Positions 1-11,303 of a stretch of DNA of 64,000 bases are shown here, piece after piece. The position numbers and the translations under genes were made by a program. The DNA lies in contig OY992837.1 in NCBI GenBank assembly GCA_963921425.1, positions 4,623,896 through 4,687,895 on the forward strand, written 5' to 3'. Under the pieces are notes generated by a model, which did no database searches, was not told the DNA's origin, and was given only the letters and a program-made list of their open reading frames with translations. Within the stretch, counting starts at the first letter, position 1. Each line of letters begins with the position of its first letter. This DNA is from Dryas octopetala (lineage: Eukaryota > Streptophyta > Magnoliopsida > Rosales > Rosaceae).

Positions 1-498
1 CAAAAACACATCATCACTGTGAATTCTTACTTCAGTTGCAAAATGGTTAAGTTTAAAGCTAAACTCTACCACTGGCTGCAAAGTTCAATGAGCTCTCAAA
101 GCTGAGGTACTTTTGATTCATGAAAGTGGGTGGGTTCAAAGTTGGAACTGATATTCCTTTCCAGATTTCATTAGACAAGGTCCATTTTGAACTGAATTTT
201 AGAAGCAATTGGTCATATCTATTAGTTTTAGGACGATGAAACATGCAATTGATTACAAATAAATTTCCTTCTGACCAAATAAGGGAAAAATAAAAGATGA
301 TTGGAGGATGGTCTTGCTAAAGCCATGCTTGGGGGGCTTTGAACCTGCAGGCTCACAATGGTATGTCTTCCGTTTGGGCCAATTGTGCTTGAATCTCTAC
401 CTGAGGGCTTTACTTCGTGATAATGCATTTGGGCCCACTTGGGCCTAGTGTTCTAGGCAGTCTACTGTTGGGCTTTGGCCACCAAAACAATTTTCTTT
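1..498. other. Spacer left of the MULE, no gene seen
   Basis: I find no convincing coding exon here. Short open frames on the minus strand (59-244, 228-428) have no recognisable domain and no splice-supported continuation. The stretch could be the 3' flank of a gene beyond the left edge. Confidence 0.4.
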
Positions 499-507
499 TT
501 TCGGAAT

Positions 508-1210
508 GGGGGGGGCTATGCACACCACCCTAATCCACTAAGTTGACCACCCCACTTAAATTTTTACCCCTTTGTGCCCATTTTGCCCCTGCATTAAAAA
601 AAAAAACTCAGCCCCTCCAATTTGGCCGGCCACCCCTCCCAGCCCTCCCCGCCGCCGGTGCGACCCACCCAGCCCTCCCCGCCGCCGGCGCGACCCAGCC
701 CTCCCCTTCGCCGGTCGCCGGTCGACCCACTCCTCCCCTCCCCTTCCCCTAATTTTTTGCCCATTTATTTGGGGCATGGGCGGCCCACCACCGGTCCAGT
801 TGTCCTGGAGATGGAGGCCCCACATGGAGGCGAGCTGGAGGGCAGACGGGCATCCGGAGAAGCCCTCGAGAGGGGTGCGATCGTGTGCGGCGGAGACGGA
901 GCAGCTGCCGTGGGCGTCTGGCAGAGGACGAGGTTGTCGGTGGAGCAGCGGACGGAGACAACGTCGTTGGCGCAGTTGTCGCAGATCTGAGAGCGGAGGT
1001 GCTTGCGGGAGAGGGCGGGCGGGCTGGGGATGGGTGCGACGGCGGCTGGGGATGGGTGCGACGGCGGCGGGGTTTGAGGTGAGGGGGTGCGGTGGGGGAG
1101 TGGTGGCTGGGTGGGGGAGGAGGAGAGGAGGGCAAAATGGGCAAAAATGGGCAAAAAATTAGGGGGGGTGGTCAACTCAGCAGGATGGGGTGGTGCGCAT
1201 AGCCCCCCCC
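508..1210. mobile_element. Non-autonomous Mutator-like element (Pack-MULE) with captured B-box fragment
   Basis: The 703-bp element is flanked on both sides by the 9-bp direct repeat tttcggaat (499-507 and 1211-1219), the target-site duplication length typical of Mutator-like elements. Its ends are inverted copies: eight G's then ctatgc at the left, and the complement ending in eight C's at the right. The similarity extends roughly 80-90 bp inward through tgaccacccc and cccattttgccc. There is no transposase. The interior is very GC-rich, unlike the AT-rich surroundings, and carries an antisense fragment of a CONSTANS-like B-box gene (listed separately). Long terminal inverted repeats, a 9-bp duplication and a captured gene piece together define a Pack-MULE. 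The perfect duplication suggests a fairly recent insertion. Confidence 0.9.
785..1018 (-). pseudogene. Captured fragment of a CONSTANS-like (BBX) B-box gene inside the MULE
   Basis: Read on the minus strand, this interval first encodes ALSRKHLRSQICDNC, then CSTDNLVLCQ. Near 918 the frame changes and continues DAHGSCSVSAAHDRTPLEGF and GCPSALQLASMWGL. This is the second B-box zinc finger and following segment of COL13/14/15-type CONSTANS-like proteins, with Cys and His ligands still visible. A few codons are missing after LCQ, where the family normally has another Cys-Asp pair, and this deletion causes the frameshift. No start codon, CCT domain or intron is present, so this is a transduplicated fragment and not a working gene. 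It lies antisense to the left-to-right orientation of the element. Confidence 0.8.
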
Positions 1211-1441
1211 TTTCGGAATATATGGTATTTAACGCAGCTTAAAGAAAAATAGATTCTTCAAAAAGAAAACTTCTACGGTTCTACCAATATCTGACAAAAA
1301 AAAAAACGTACTTCTACTAATAGAGCTTTTGATACAAACCAACAACATTGAAAAGTCCACAAACAAAAGAAAACAACATTAATTTACGCGAAAACACAGA
1401 AAAATCAGCCACTTGTAGTCAGCAGGCACATCTTATCTTGC

Positions 1442-2326
1442 TTAGTCTCGGACAGAGTGAATAAGAATGGAGGCCTCGTCAGTTGTGGGAACCGCATCAT
1501 CTAGAAATTACAATACCAATGTGATCAGTTCACGTTCAAAGTCACATAAATTAAATTCCAAAAATAACAGTAAAAATATGCTTAAAATCTAGAGTAAAAT
1601 TTTTATGTTAGCTCAACTTTTATTACAAGATAAAGTTAATTTTTTTTTTCTCTAAAATTCTAAGCTTAAGAGAAAAAATGACTTACCTGGAATGGATGTA
1701 GGCAAGTGAGACACAAGGTTATCAATGATGCCTCCTCCTCCTCCTCCACCACCACCCTCTTCATCTTCTGTCTTCAATCGTTTGTTTCCAACATCCTTCA
1801 ACCCCTTCTCTGCTTCTTTGCTCTCCTCATTTTCTCCATCACCATTACTTTGATGAAAGATGTTGGATATGAGATTGGAAAATACCCCTCCTCCTCCACC
1901 ATTTTCACTACCACAACCCACATGATCATCTTGCTCTGTCGTCTTACAACAACCCCCATACACTATTTCATCACCTTCATCTTCAACTTTCCGTTTAGTA
2001 ATTCCTTCCCCTGCAGCTTTTGGAGTACTGCTCCTAGGTGACACCAAGTTGGAGATGAGATTGGTTATAAGCCCACCTAGACCTCCACCCGTCTCTTCAT
2101 CTTTACCCTCATCATTGCCTATGCTTCTCTGCTCTTTATCAACTTCTTTGTCTCCATCTTCTCCTCCAGAGGTCAAAATAGGCAGCAGATTGAGATTGTT
2201 ATTGAACCCATTTGCTCTGCCTTCACCTACTTTAGCTTCATGACCATCTTCAGCTTTGGCACCATCTCTTGGGCTAGGATCCAAAGGAAACATCAAGCTT
2301 TCAGATTCTGGTATAACATCCTCCAT
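1442..2326 (-). CDS. Unknown 232-aa protein with repeated G-rich/NLISN and KR-x-K-x-EDE motifs
   Basis: Two exons: 2326-1687 and 1500-1442. The first ends at CCAG|GTAAGT and the second starts after TTTCTAG. The join is in frame and gives 232 residues. I do not recognise the family. The protein is acidic and glycine-rich and has no signal peptide or membrane segment. A short motif recurs three times: GGLITNLISNLVS (about 84-97), GVFSNLISNIF (147-158) and GIIDNLVSHL (199-208). Basic-acidic segments KRKVEDE (111-117) and KRLKTEDE (182-189) precede the second and third copies and could act as nuclear localisation signals. The C-terminus, DEASILIHSVRD, comes from the small second exon. The 5' leader begins with a long (GA)n tract immediately upstream of the ATG. 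The gene model is well supported; the function is unknown. Confidence 0.75.
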
Positions 2327-2327
2327 C

Positions 2328-2330
<3 letters not shown>

Positions 2331-2371
<41 letters not shown>
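2331..2371. repeat. (CT)n/(GA)n microsatellite in 5' leader
   Basis: About 20 CT dinucleotides lie only a few bases 5' of the ATG of the minus-strand gene ending at 2326, so the transcript leader would be GA-rich. Similar GA/CT tracts sit just upstream of the E1, importin beta and ETO1-like genes. Confidence 0.85.
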
Positions 2372-2373
<2 letters not shown>

Positions 2374-3210
2374 GATCTTTTGGGTTTACAAATATCTCTG
2401 TAACTGTTTTTTCTGTTGAGTTCTCTATAACTCTGTTCCTTGACCAGAAGATAAGTAGTATGGGGCAAGCAGCTTATGCAGAGGGGACAAGCGTCCTCTC
2501 TTCCAAGGAGACTTTAATAAGAAGCTATGGTTTTGCTACACGTACATCGTGACTGCTGCCTCATGGGAAAGCATGCCCAACAAAGAGAAGACGCGTGTCA
2601 CGATTTAAGCTTTTAGGGAGTATTCCCAAAAAGGGTCGGTGGGAAACCTCTCTTTGTCGGATGGGTATCTAAGTTGACACTTGTTGGCCATTGAGACCCC
2701 CATGTGACTTTCAGTACAAACAAAACAAAATATTGACAAGATCATACACATCAACACTTGATAGCTATCTACGCTTGTCTTGTGTTGATATGCTACTTGC
2801 AGTGCATGTTAAGTTGTGTTTTGACTTTTGATTTAAAAGAACTAAAACCCTTATCATTTTACCCTCCGCTTAGCCTTTGAGACATAATTATGTTTTGGGA
2901 CAAACTTGATTCAACACGAGCAACGAGACAAAATTGGAGCGATAGAAAGTTGTTAAGACCAAAAACAGAGGTTGTTTGACCCAAGAATGGCAAGCAAAAA
3001 ATGTGATCCATTACGGTCTCTGCACCTGATTGAATTTAGCGCAAACCAGGATAATCAATCAAATTGCAATTACAATCTCTCTACCTTTAGTTTTTGCACA
3101 TCACGAATTCCTTTCACTTTTGTGAACACTTGGTTAACAGAAGGTTCGCCTATTTGCCATGGTTGGTTACAACAGTTGAAAATAGAAGGGGCGTTACAAT
3201 CGATATCGAC
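2372..3210. other. Spacer between the unknown gene and TIC56, no gene seen
   Basis: Promoter and upstream flank of the unknown minus-strand gene, and 3' flank of TIC56. An 86-codon plus-strand frame at 2972-3232 overlaps the TIC56 3' region and has no recognisable features. Confidence 0.4.
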
Positions 3211-3480
3211 TCATGCTGAAAGAGGATCTTGACAACATGAAATAAAGATGGATTTTCTCATTTCATATCTAGCCTTACCATCCTCCCCTGCATGCTCAAG
3301 TATGTTCTCGAATAGCTGTTGCCATCCGTCCAATGTGAAATACAAACGGATACCACAGAAGATTGTATTGAACACTGCTATCTGAAAGAATCATGAAAAT
3401 AAAATGTCATTTGAAAGCAGATCTAGTGCATAAGTTTCCATGAAGTGAAAGTGTAAGTTTAGGGTGTTACCATGAAGTCC
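3211..3480 (-). other. In-frame-compatible extra exon segment at the TIC56 3' end (possible true C-terminus)
   Basis: Just past the apparent TIC56 stop, the other minus-strand frame stays open. It reads MIPNFTICHSSVDFM to a donor at ATG|GTAACA (exon end 3471). After an acceptor TTTCAG (exon start 3381) it continues as IAVFNTIFCGIRLYFTLDGW, ends with ARYEMRKSIFI and a few more residues, and stops at 3211. Good splice signals, open frame and protein-like composition suggest this is the real C-terminus, reached only if one base in exon 5 near 3517-3530 is not counted. It could also be a spliced 3' UTR that is open by chance. Confidence 0.45.
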
Positions 3481-3504
3481 ACAGAACTATGACAAATAGT
3501 GAAG

Positions 3505-6202
3505 TTAGGGATCATTTCGAGCTCGACCATACAAGGCTCTTTCCTCCTCGGCTTTCTTTTCTGCCTCTCTCCTTGCCTTACGTCTGGCATCTCTTGCAGC
3601 AGCATCAGCTTGGACTTTCTCCATTATCTTATCAAAACCAGGAATTGTTCGTTCCATTTTCTGGTAAACTCGGGTGCTTAGGTTGGCGAAAATCCTATAT
3701 AGTCTCTGAGCACACAAAAACAAAAAAAGATTTAATAGAAGCACAAGCATATCCCTAAAGAACGGAATTCATGCAAAATGTCCAGAGGTTGAGGAACTAA
3801 TATGCAAACCAATCCCATAGCACATTTTAACAAATCGTATATCCTTTTTGTTTCTTTGGGTGATGGGTATTTATTAGAGAAATATATCAGTTACGACTAC
3901 CAGATTTACAGTAAGTGATTTCTTTCAAAATGATTTAGTGCATGATCTTGAGTAATTGAAATTGTTAACCTTGAGAAAGCTAAATCTATCCAAAACTGAT
4001 GTAAGAAGCAATTATGTACCTTGACATCCATATTCCAATGTCGAATGTATGGAGGACCTGTGGTGTACGTACCAAGAGGTTCACGGTACCACTCGCCCTC
4101 ATACGTTATCTTATTCATTGCTTGTTCCACACTTAGAACCTCCCATGGCCTTAACCCAGGAATAATTTTAGCCAACTCGTACCTGCTCTCACAATCAGAC
4201 ATTACATTACATGGAAGCAAGAAAATGTAATTGCAATTTTACATTGCAAGACATCATACAGACCAAATGCTACATACCTAAGAGCCTTCGAAATGTATTT
4301 GTTTGGCATGTGATCCTCTTCCAAAATTGTTGTCAGTTCAGATCCACTAGCCCAAAGAAATAGAGCATAACTTGGAATTCTAACACCTGGCCAAATACCA
4401 TCATTAGCTTCAAGTACTGCCAAGTCACGTCTCTTGCTTTCTATAGCCTCTTCTTGTAGCTGCTTGTAGGTTTTTTTCTCATGTCCCTTGACTGGAACCC
4501 AAGGAGGAATTCCTTTTTGTAGTTTGTGAAGAAAAGCAGTTGCAGCAGCGCCAAGTCTAACTGAAGATCACTCAATCATAATCCAAGAATCAATTTATTG
4601 AAAGACACAAAATCTAATCAATCATAATCCAAGAATCATATCTGATAAAGGTTCACCAAATTGACTTTATATACTAGTGTATAAGTATAGATTTATCATG
4701 CCCATGAAATGATACTAGAAAAAATGGATGTTGGAAATATCGGCTTTTAAAGCTAGGTGGTACTTTATTCCAACTTAAAGCGAGTGTGCATTGTGTTCCT
4801 CCTTTCACTCATAAAAAAATTAAAGATTAAAAGATAAAAAAAGATGTTGTGAGAAAAAGAAGCATTTGTCATACCTTCCCAGGTGGCAATAGCAGGTTCC
4901 AACCCATAAACCATGTGAATCGGAGCCCATTCATCCATGTCCTCACCCCAAATGAATGTGTCTTTGTCAATAATCCCAGAACCCCAAGCAGTTTTAAGAG
5001 TTATTAGCTCCAATGGACCTCTTGTTCGACCCAACCGGTCCTTATAGTACCATCCACCACTCCTCATGATAACTGTACCCATATAACATCAGCATTATCA
5101 GTAACATATGCAGAATAACATTCAAGAAAACATATACCATGCTTCCTGCTCCACAGGCATAAAAAATGTCAGTAATGAGTCCGAATGGAAAAATTATTGG
5201 TTAACATAAGAATAAGAGCATGGGGCATTACTTTAACAAGAATGAAAGTGGGATATGTATGTAATGCACTTAATTAGAAGCAAATGCATACAGCATCATA
5301 CATTTACTTAATCCCTTCATTGCGACTAAAATATATGTAGCCAATTCTACGAGCTATCAATTAACCACACAGCAATCTTGAGCATGACCACAAAACCCAT
5401 TCCATAAATTCACTAGACTACCAACATCAGCTAAAAAAAATACACATTCTTCAACATCTGCATTCATCAAAAAGCTTAATTACACAAACTTACAATCATA
5501 GTACCGCTTCTCGAGCTTCTTATACCCAATAGCCTGAGCAACATCAATAGGTCGGCCAGGCGGGTACGGCCTCTGGCGGAACCCCCAAAGTCCGAAAAAG
5601 AACTGCCTGGCGAAATCCCAGAACTTATCATCAGACTCCTGCCTTGTCTTTATGGCCTTCCTAGGCATGGGCCTCCCGTCCGGCCCAATTACATGAGGCA
5701 CAGCCTTCCACAGCTTCTTATCCTCATCCCTGTACGGACTCTCATTCTCTTTGAGCTCCAACTCATTGATTTTCTCTGCAATCTGCTCAGCTCGAGCCAA
5801 GAATTGCACTACAGGGCTGGCCCTGAACTCCTTCCAGAACCTCTCGTTCTCTCTGAGCTCTTCCTCAGTTGGGTTTTCCTTCTTTTCAAAAATTGGGTCT
5901 TCGTTCAGAATCTTATCGACTTCTGGGGCGTGCCTGTAATCGGGTGCGTTCTCGCATTCCCAGAAGAACTGGTCCAGCATCTGGGTGTAGGGTCCGGGCT
6001 TTTCGGGTTCGGAGGGGTTTTTGGGGTCGGGTTTTTTGGGGCCTTTGAAGGGGTTTGAGAGGCTGAGTGAAGCGAAGTTGGGAGGAGCTGTTGGGGTTTT
6101 GGGGAAAAATGAGTCTGCAAGTGAGAGGAGGTTGAGGGGTGGGAGTGGGTTTGGGGGTTTCCTGAACCAGCTTTCGAATGGGTTGAAGTTGATGGACGCC
6201 AT
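3505..6202 (-). CDS. TIC56: TIC56, subunit of the chloroplast inner-envelope TIC complex
   Basis: Five exons: 6202-5494, 5072-4875, 4560-4278, 4182-4020 and 3705-3505, all with GT-AG borders and continuous phase, giving 517 residues. TIC56 is a subunit of the 1-MDa protein import translocon of the chloroplast inner membrane, with TIC214, TIC100 and TIC20. The protein starts with a Ser/Pro-rich, acid-poor N-terminus that could serve as a transit region. The middle (about 240-300) is a GYF-like fold, with GGWYYKDRLGRTRGPLEL and FIWGEDMDEWAPI. A basic, Ala/Arg/Glu-rich helix ends the last exon. The next gene, a GILT reductase, is also the neighbour of TIC56 in Arabidopsis (from memory At5g01580/At5g01590). 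The stop at 3505 may be premature: a second frame continues past it (see 3211-3480). Confidence 0.88.
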
Positions 6203-7240
6203 TGGAGACTGGGAAGCTGAATTCTAGTGTTGTGGTTTTTACAAGGTTGCAAAATGGAGGACACAGGGAGACGGAGAGACAGAGGGTTTTGAGTTTTGAC
6301 TGGTGAAGGTTGAAGTGGATACTGGGTAGTGATAGACTGAAACCGGCAGAGAAGGTTTGGGCCTGGCTCAATGTAATATAATTGAAGTTTGGGCCTGGGC
6401 TCAACCTAACAAGTATGAGTCTATGACTATGAATTAAACTATACCCAATCACATTCACATACCTCATTTTATTTTGTTTTGTTTTGTTTTTATTTTTTCT
6501 TATCACAACCCTCGTATTATTTTTGGTGAAAACATGGACCTCGTAATATTACCTCTTAAGAATTGCTCCATTATTTTCTTTTCTATGGAAAGAATTGGTC
6601 CATTATTGATAATGTTTCTTTAGCTCCATAAAGAAAACAGTGTCTCTTTGGCCCTACATATCATTTCCACTTTTTTGTTGCTTAAAGACATACTATATCT
6701 CGTCAAAATAACTCATACTCACTAGCCACCAGCTACCATCTTCTTCAAAAAAAGAAAAAATACTCACTAGCCATCACTTTTTAGTGCAAAATTAGAATTA
6801 GCAAGTTGTAATTTTGGAATAAGTTTTTATATGAAACTCAATTTTGTGGAACTCCATGTAGCCATGACGTTAATTCACAAGTTTCTAATGTGATTAACCA
6901 TAAACCATGTAGAGTATGAGTGTATGACTGTATGAGTAAGCATGCATGTGACCAATATATTCCCTAAATAAAAAAAGCGAAAAGTTGAGAATTAGACATA
7001 CACTGTCACGCGGATAAAGAGAAGAGCACCCACCTACCAACCCAAGTGACGGTCACTGACTCACTTACCCTGTTACCCACAAAATTTAAAAAGAGACGGT
7101 TACTCGAAATAGCATTGTGCTTAGTTGAAGAGCAAAATAAAAGGGCATTCAATGCAAGAATTATATACATACACAGTTACACTCACTCATACAGAGAATT
7201 GAATTAGAGAAACCAACCCCTTTGGCCTTTGATATACCAA
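6203..7240. promoter_or_regulatory. Divergent spacer between TIC56 and the first GILT gene
   Basis: The two genes are transcribed away from each other, so this about 1-kb AT-rich stretch holds both promoters. A TATA-like attatatacat near 7160 lies about 75 bp 5' of the GILT ATG at 7241. No coding feature is seen. Confidence 0.45.
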
Positions 7241-8948
7241 ATGGGTTTTAGCAAATTGGTCTCTGTTTTTCTTCCAAGTCACCCATTCTTGTTCTTCTTG
7301 TTGTTTTTGACAAGCCCATCTTGCTCTTTCGCTTCTCAGAAAGTGTCAGTGACTCTCTACTACGAAACTCTGTGTCCATATTGTGCAGATTTCATAGTCA
7401 ACCATCTGGCCAAGATCTTTAGCAACGGTCTCATCTCCATCGTCAATCTCCGGATGGTCCCTTGGGGCAACGCTTGGCTCAACTCCGACGGCTCCTTCGC
7501 CTGCCAGGTCATCATCATCTTCTTTATTTTCATTCGCTCATCTTCTTCTTCTTCCACCAACTACCAACTAGCAAGTAGATATTTCATAACTTTTGTCTGT
7601 TTATATGTTCAAACGACGCCGTGTCGTCGTATGGGTTACGTGCCTTACGTTGTAGCTACGATCTGGTGGTGATAGCGCTACCGTATTTATGTGGGTATCT
7701 GGGTCTGGCCCATCATCTAGCCTCAATGGTGCTTCACGAGACTTACATTGATTTCTTGTGGGCCACTCTTTAAACGGCCTAAATGTTATTGTGGGCCCAG
7801 TGGGCCAGTATTACTTTGAGCTGACAGATCCTCTTTATGGTGGCCTTCGGGTGCAACCAGTGACTCAGCCACCATCTTATTAATCCAGATGTTAATCTTT
7901 CTTACAACTTTGATAAGAAAAAATGAAATCAATTTTGTAGCTCTCAAGTCTAATTCTCTTACTTCTACTATTATTTATATATTTTCTTTTTGGTTTTTTC
8001 AGCATGGATCAGATGAATGCTTGCTTAACACAATTGAGGCCTGCACCATTACCATCTATCCTGATGTGGTAAGCTCCTCAATGCCCCTAGAAATATATGT
8101 TCTTTGTGGTTCTAAGGAAAAAGCTATAATTTAATGAAAATGAAAACTTTTCTGTGGCAAAAAAAGAAAAAGAAAAAGCTATAATAAGTGATGTTAGATG
8201 TACCACGTATGTTCAATTATGCTTTTATTATAGATGTGATACAAATAATTTTATCATTAAATTTAATTTATAGGTTTTTTTTTTCAAACTTAAAAAATGT
8301 TGCTCAAAATATTAAATATGTGATAATGTGACTGACCCTCAAACATTGGTCTTTGATCTTAACACATGAATCCAATTGTAATGCAGAATCGGCATTTTAG
8401 ATTTATCCACTGCGTTGAGCGTCTCACCTTGGAGCGCAGTCACAGTGGATGGGCCAATTGCTTTCAATTGTCAAGGTTGGGCACTGTACCTATCGATTGC
8501 TACAACACTGGATATGGGAATGTGGTCAGTTCACTACTTCACTCTCTTATCATTATATTTTATTCTGGTGCTTTTGAACTTCTTCATTATTTGAGAACTG
8601 AAAGCTTCATGGATTAATGGCATTGCTGTACACAGATTGAAACAAAATATGCCAAGGAAACTGCTCAGCTTAAACCCCCACATAGATTTGTGCCATGGGT
8701 GGTTGTCAATAATCAACCACTTCAAGAGGTTGATCGCTTAATCACTTTTGGGGTCTCTTATTTTCCTTTCTTTCTTCATCCCCTCATTACCAAATTTCTG
8801 TATGCAGGACTTCCAAAATTTCATGGCCTATATATGCAAGGCTTACAAAGGCAAAGCCCCAGAAGCTTGCAGATCAATTTCTTCTGAGATTGAATCAACT
8901 GGGAAAGAAAAATTGGTTCCTCAAGTTTGCCATGCAGGCCAAGCATGA
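7241..8948 (+). CDS. GILT: GILT-type thiol reductase, tandem copy A
   Basis: Five exons: 7241-7507, 8003-8068, 8387-8524, 8636-8728 and 8808-8948, all with GT-AG borders at phase 0, giving 234 residues. The family (gamma-interferon-inducible lysosomal thiol reductase; plant member OSH1) reduces disulfides in the secretory or vacuolar system. A signal peptide ends near residue 30. The active site is C45-P-Y-C48 in YYETLCPYCADF. The family signature CQHGSDECLLNTIEAC spans the exon 1-2 join, and paired Cys residues follow in exons 3-5. It is the first of three head-to-tail copies with identical intron positions and phases, and its first intron (495 bp) is the longest of the three. The ATG at 7241 was chosen because it begins the signal peptide; the upstream in-frame TTG is not a likely start. 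Confidence 0.9.
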
Positions 8949-10015
8949 AACTCTGCATCTTTAAATTTTAAGATGAGGCAAAGCTTATTAGTTGAAGCTG
9001 GTTTGTAGCTTATGGTGGTCAGATTGGCATATCCCATGTCTCAGAATTTTATGTTTTGGTTGTGTGGCAGAAGTCACAGGACTGTGTGTTGGTTACATGA
9101 TTACATCTTAGAACACTTCACTGCGCAGCGTTTTATTACTGAAGCCATGTTGACATGTTGTTATGTTGGTGCTTTAATATTCTTGTCTTTTCATGGTAGC
9201 ATAAGAGAACGTTTCAATGCCAAGCATTATGAATTTATGATGAAGATGACGAAGTGATGGCAGACTGACAGCAGTGGGTGGTTGTTGCCATTGATTAGGT
9301 TTTGCAGATTACCAATAAAATTTTGGATCGACAAAGTTTACTAATGTTGAAGTTTGTGAGAGAGGATTAACCCTGCTCAGGCTTCTCCATGTAGCTTCAT
9401 GACTTTATAAATTAAGATTCTTTGCCTTGATTCTGAGATTATAACTCACTCACACTTTTCATACACAAGTACAAACACAGTTATAAACTCAAGAAAAATT
9501 TTATAATACACAATGTATGACATATAAATACATTTTTAACTCTTAGATGTTGATGAGGTTACTTTTCCATTATTGTATGTATTTGTATTACATAACATTG
9601 TATCATATATGAACTCGCCAAACTCGCCACTCTTATTGCTCACACATAACAAAAAAGAAAAAAATCTAAGTGCGCTATATAGCGACCCTACTAAAGTACT
9701 AAGGCTTAAGAATCACACATGCTTGGCCGCTTGGCTGACTTTTTTGGCCAAAATGAGAGCAGACAACGCATTCATGTTCTGCAGAAAATGTACAAATTAT
9801 ACATTAATATCATCTGCCCCATCATCAATATCATCTTATCTCCATGGTTTTCACTTTTCACAAGCATTATTTGAAATTTACTATGAAATTGAAAGGGATT
9901 GACAAGTGCAAAATATGAATTAATCACAAGTTAGGTGTGGATGTTAAACCTACTACAGATAAATGTAGACACACTGCTCTGCTATGAAGCCTCTGTCTCA
10001 AATCTCAGCTCAAAA
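8949..10015. other. 3' flank of GILT-A and upstream region of GILT-B
   Basis: No gene is seen. An aataaa near 9315 could serve as a polyadenylation signal for copy A. Short open frames such as 9573-9902 have no domain or splice support. Confidence 0.4.
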
Positions 10016-11303
10016 ATGACTTCTACTTATTTATTCTTCACGTTTCTTATAGCCTGCCCTGTGTTCTTGATCAGATTCCCATCTCACGCTGCTTATGATT
10101 TGGACTCTGACAGGTTTGGAGCTTCTAAGATTGATACTCAGAAAGTTACTCTCTCACTTTACTATGAAACTTTGTCCCCATATTGTGCTACTTTCATTGT
10201 CAAAAATCTTGCTCGGATTTTTGATAATGATCTCATCACCATTCTCAATCTCAGACTGATTCCTTGGGGTTACTCGAATGTCAAAAATTCTACCAACGAC
10301 ATTTCTTGTCAGGTCCCATCTCCATCTTCACCATTTTCATGGATTTTATAGCTTTTTACATGCATTGCACTTGTGCATATTTTGTTCCCTTTTTCTTTCT
10401 GTCATCAAATTCTCAGCAACCAAACAGGTTGATGAGTATTTTAGTAAAATTTTACAGCATGGCCCAGATGAGTGCAAGCTAAATTCTCTGGAAGCATGCG
10501 CTATCAATGTTTTGCATGATGTGGTGAGAGCCCCCTCTCTTCTCATTCATACAATCTACTCATTCATTTATATATATGTAAGGTTGGAATTTAATGTATA
10601 TATGTGGTAGTATATATATTAATTTATGTGGTTAAAAACTTAAAATGGCTGTAGAACCTATGATTTGTGGCCTTGAGCTGGTAAATATTATATGATTTTG
10701 CATTATCTTAGACCCCAATGAATTTGTGATGCAGAACAAGCATTTTGCTTTGATTTACTGCATAGAATTTCTGGCCATTGAGGGAAGGCAAAAGCAGTGG
10801 CAAACTTGTTTCAGTTCGCTGGGATTGCCTCTTAAACCCATTTTGGATTGCTACAATAGTGGAAATGGAACAAAGGTTTATTTTGATTTTAATAGTAATA
10901 CATAGTCAATAACTACAAGAATTCATGATTATGATGCCCTGATGATGGATGTTATGCTTAGCATAACACTTAAACTGATTATGTTTTTTTTTTTTTTTAC
11001 ATTGGATTTCATTTGGTATGCAGCTTGAACAAAAATATGCCAATGAAACCATGCACCTCAATCCACCTCTCAAGTTTGTACCATGGGTGGTTCTGAATAA
11101 TCAACCAATTGGAAATGTTGGTCCTCTCTCTCTCTCTCTCTCTCGGACGGATCTTTCTGTGATTCTCTCTAACAACATTTGTTGCCTTAATATTGCAGGA
11201 TTATGAAAATTTTGCCACCTATGTATGCAAGGCTTACAAAGGTAGCACTGTGCCCATGGCCTGCCAATCTATGCATTTGAAGCAAAAGCAAAAGACAGAA
11301 TAG
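10016..11303 (+). CDS. GILT: GILT-like protein, tandem copy B, active-site Cys replaced by Ser
   Basis: Five exons: 10016-10312, 10458-10523, 10735-10875, 11024-11116 and 11199-11303, in phase throughout, giving 233 residues. The intron positions equal those of copies A and C. A signal peptide occupies about residues 1-25. The signature CQHGPDECKLNSLEAC is intact. The redox motif reads S54-P-Y-C57 (TCC at 10175-10177) where the neighbours have CPYC, so the N-terminal nucleophilic Cys is absent. Since that Cys attacks the substrate disulfide in GILT enzymes, I infer loss or change of reductase activity, for example to a binding or chaperone role. The reading frame and splice sites are otherwise intact. 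An in-frame ATG at 9941 exists, but 10016 directly starts the hydrophobic leader. Confidence 0.87.

Noticed and set aside
749..1175. Pro/Arg-rich open frames as real genes
   Set aside because: They are GC-rich frames of the Pack-MULE interior; only the B-box fragment has homology-like content.
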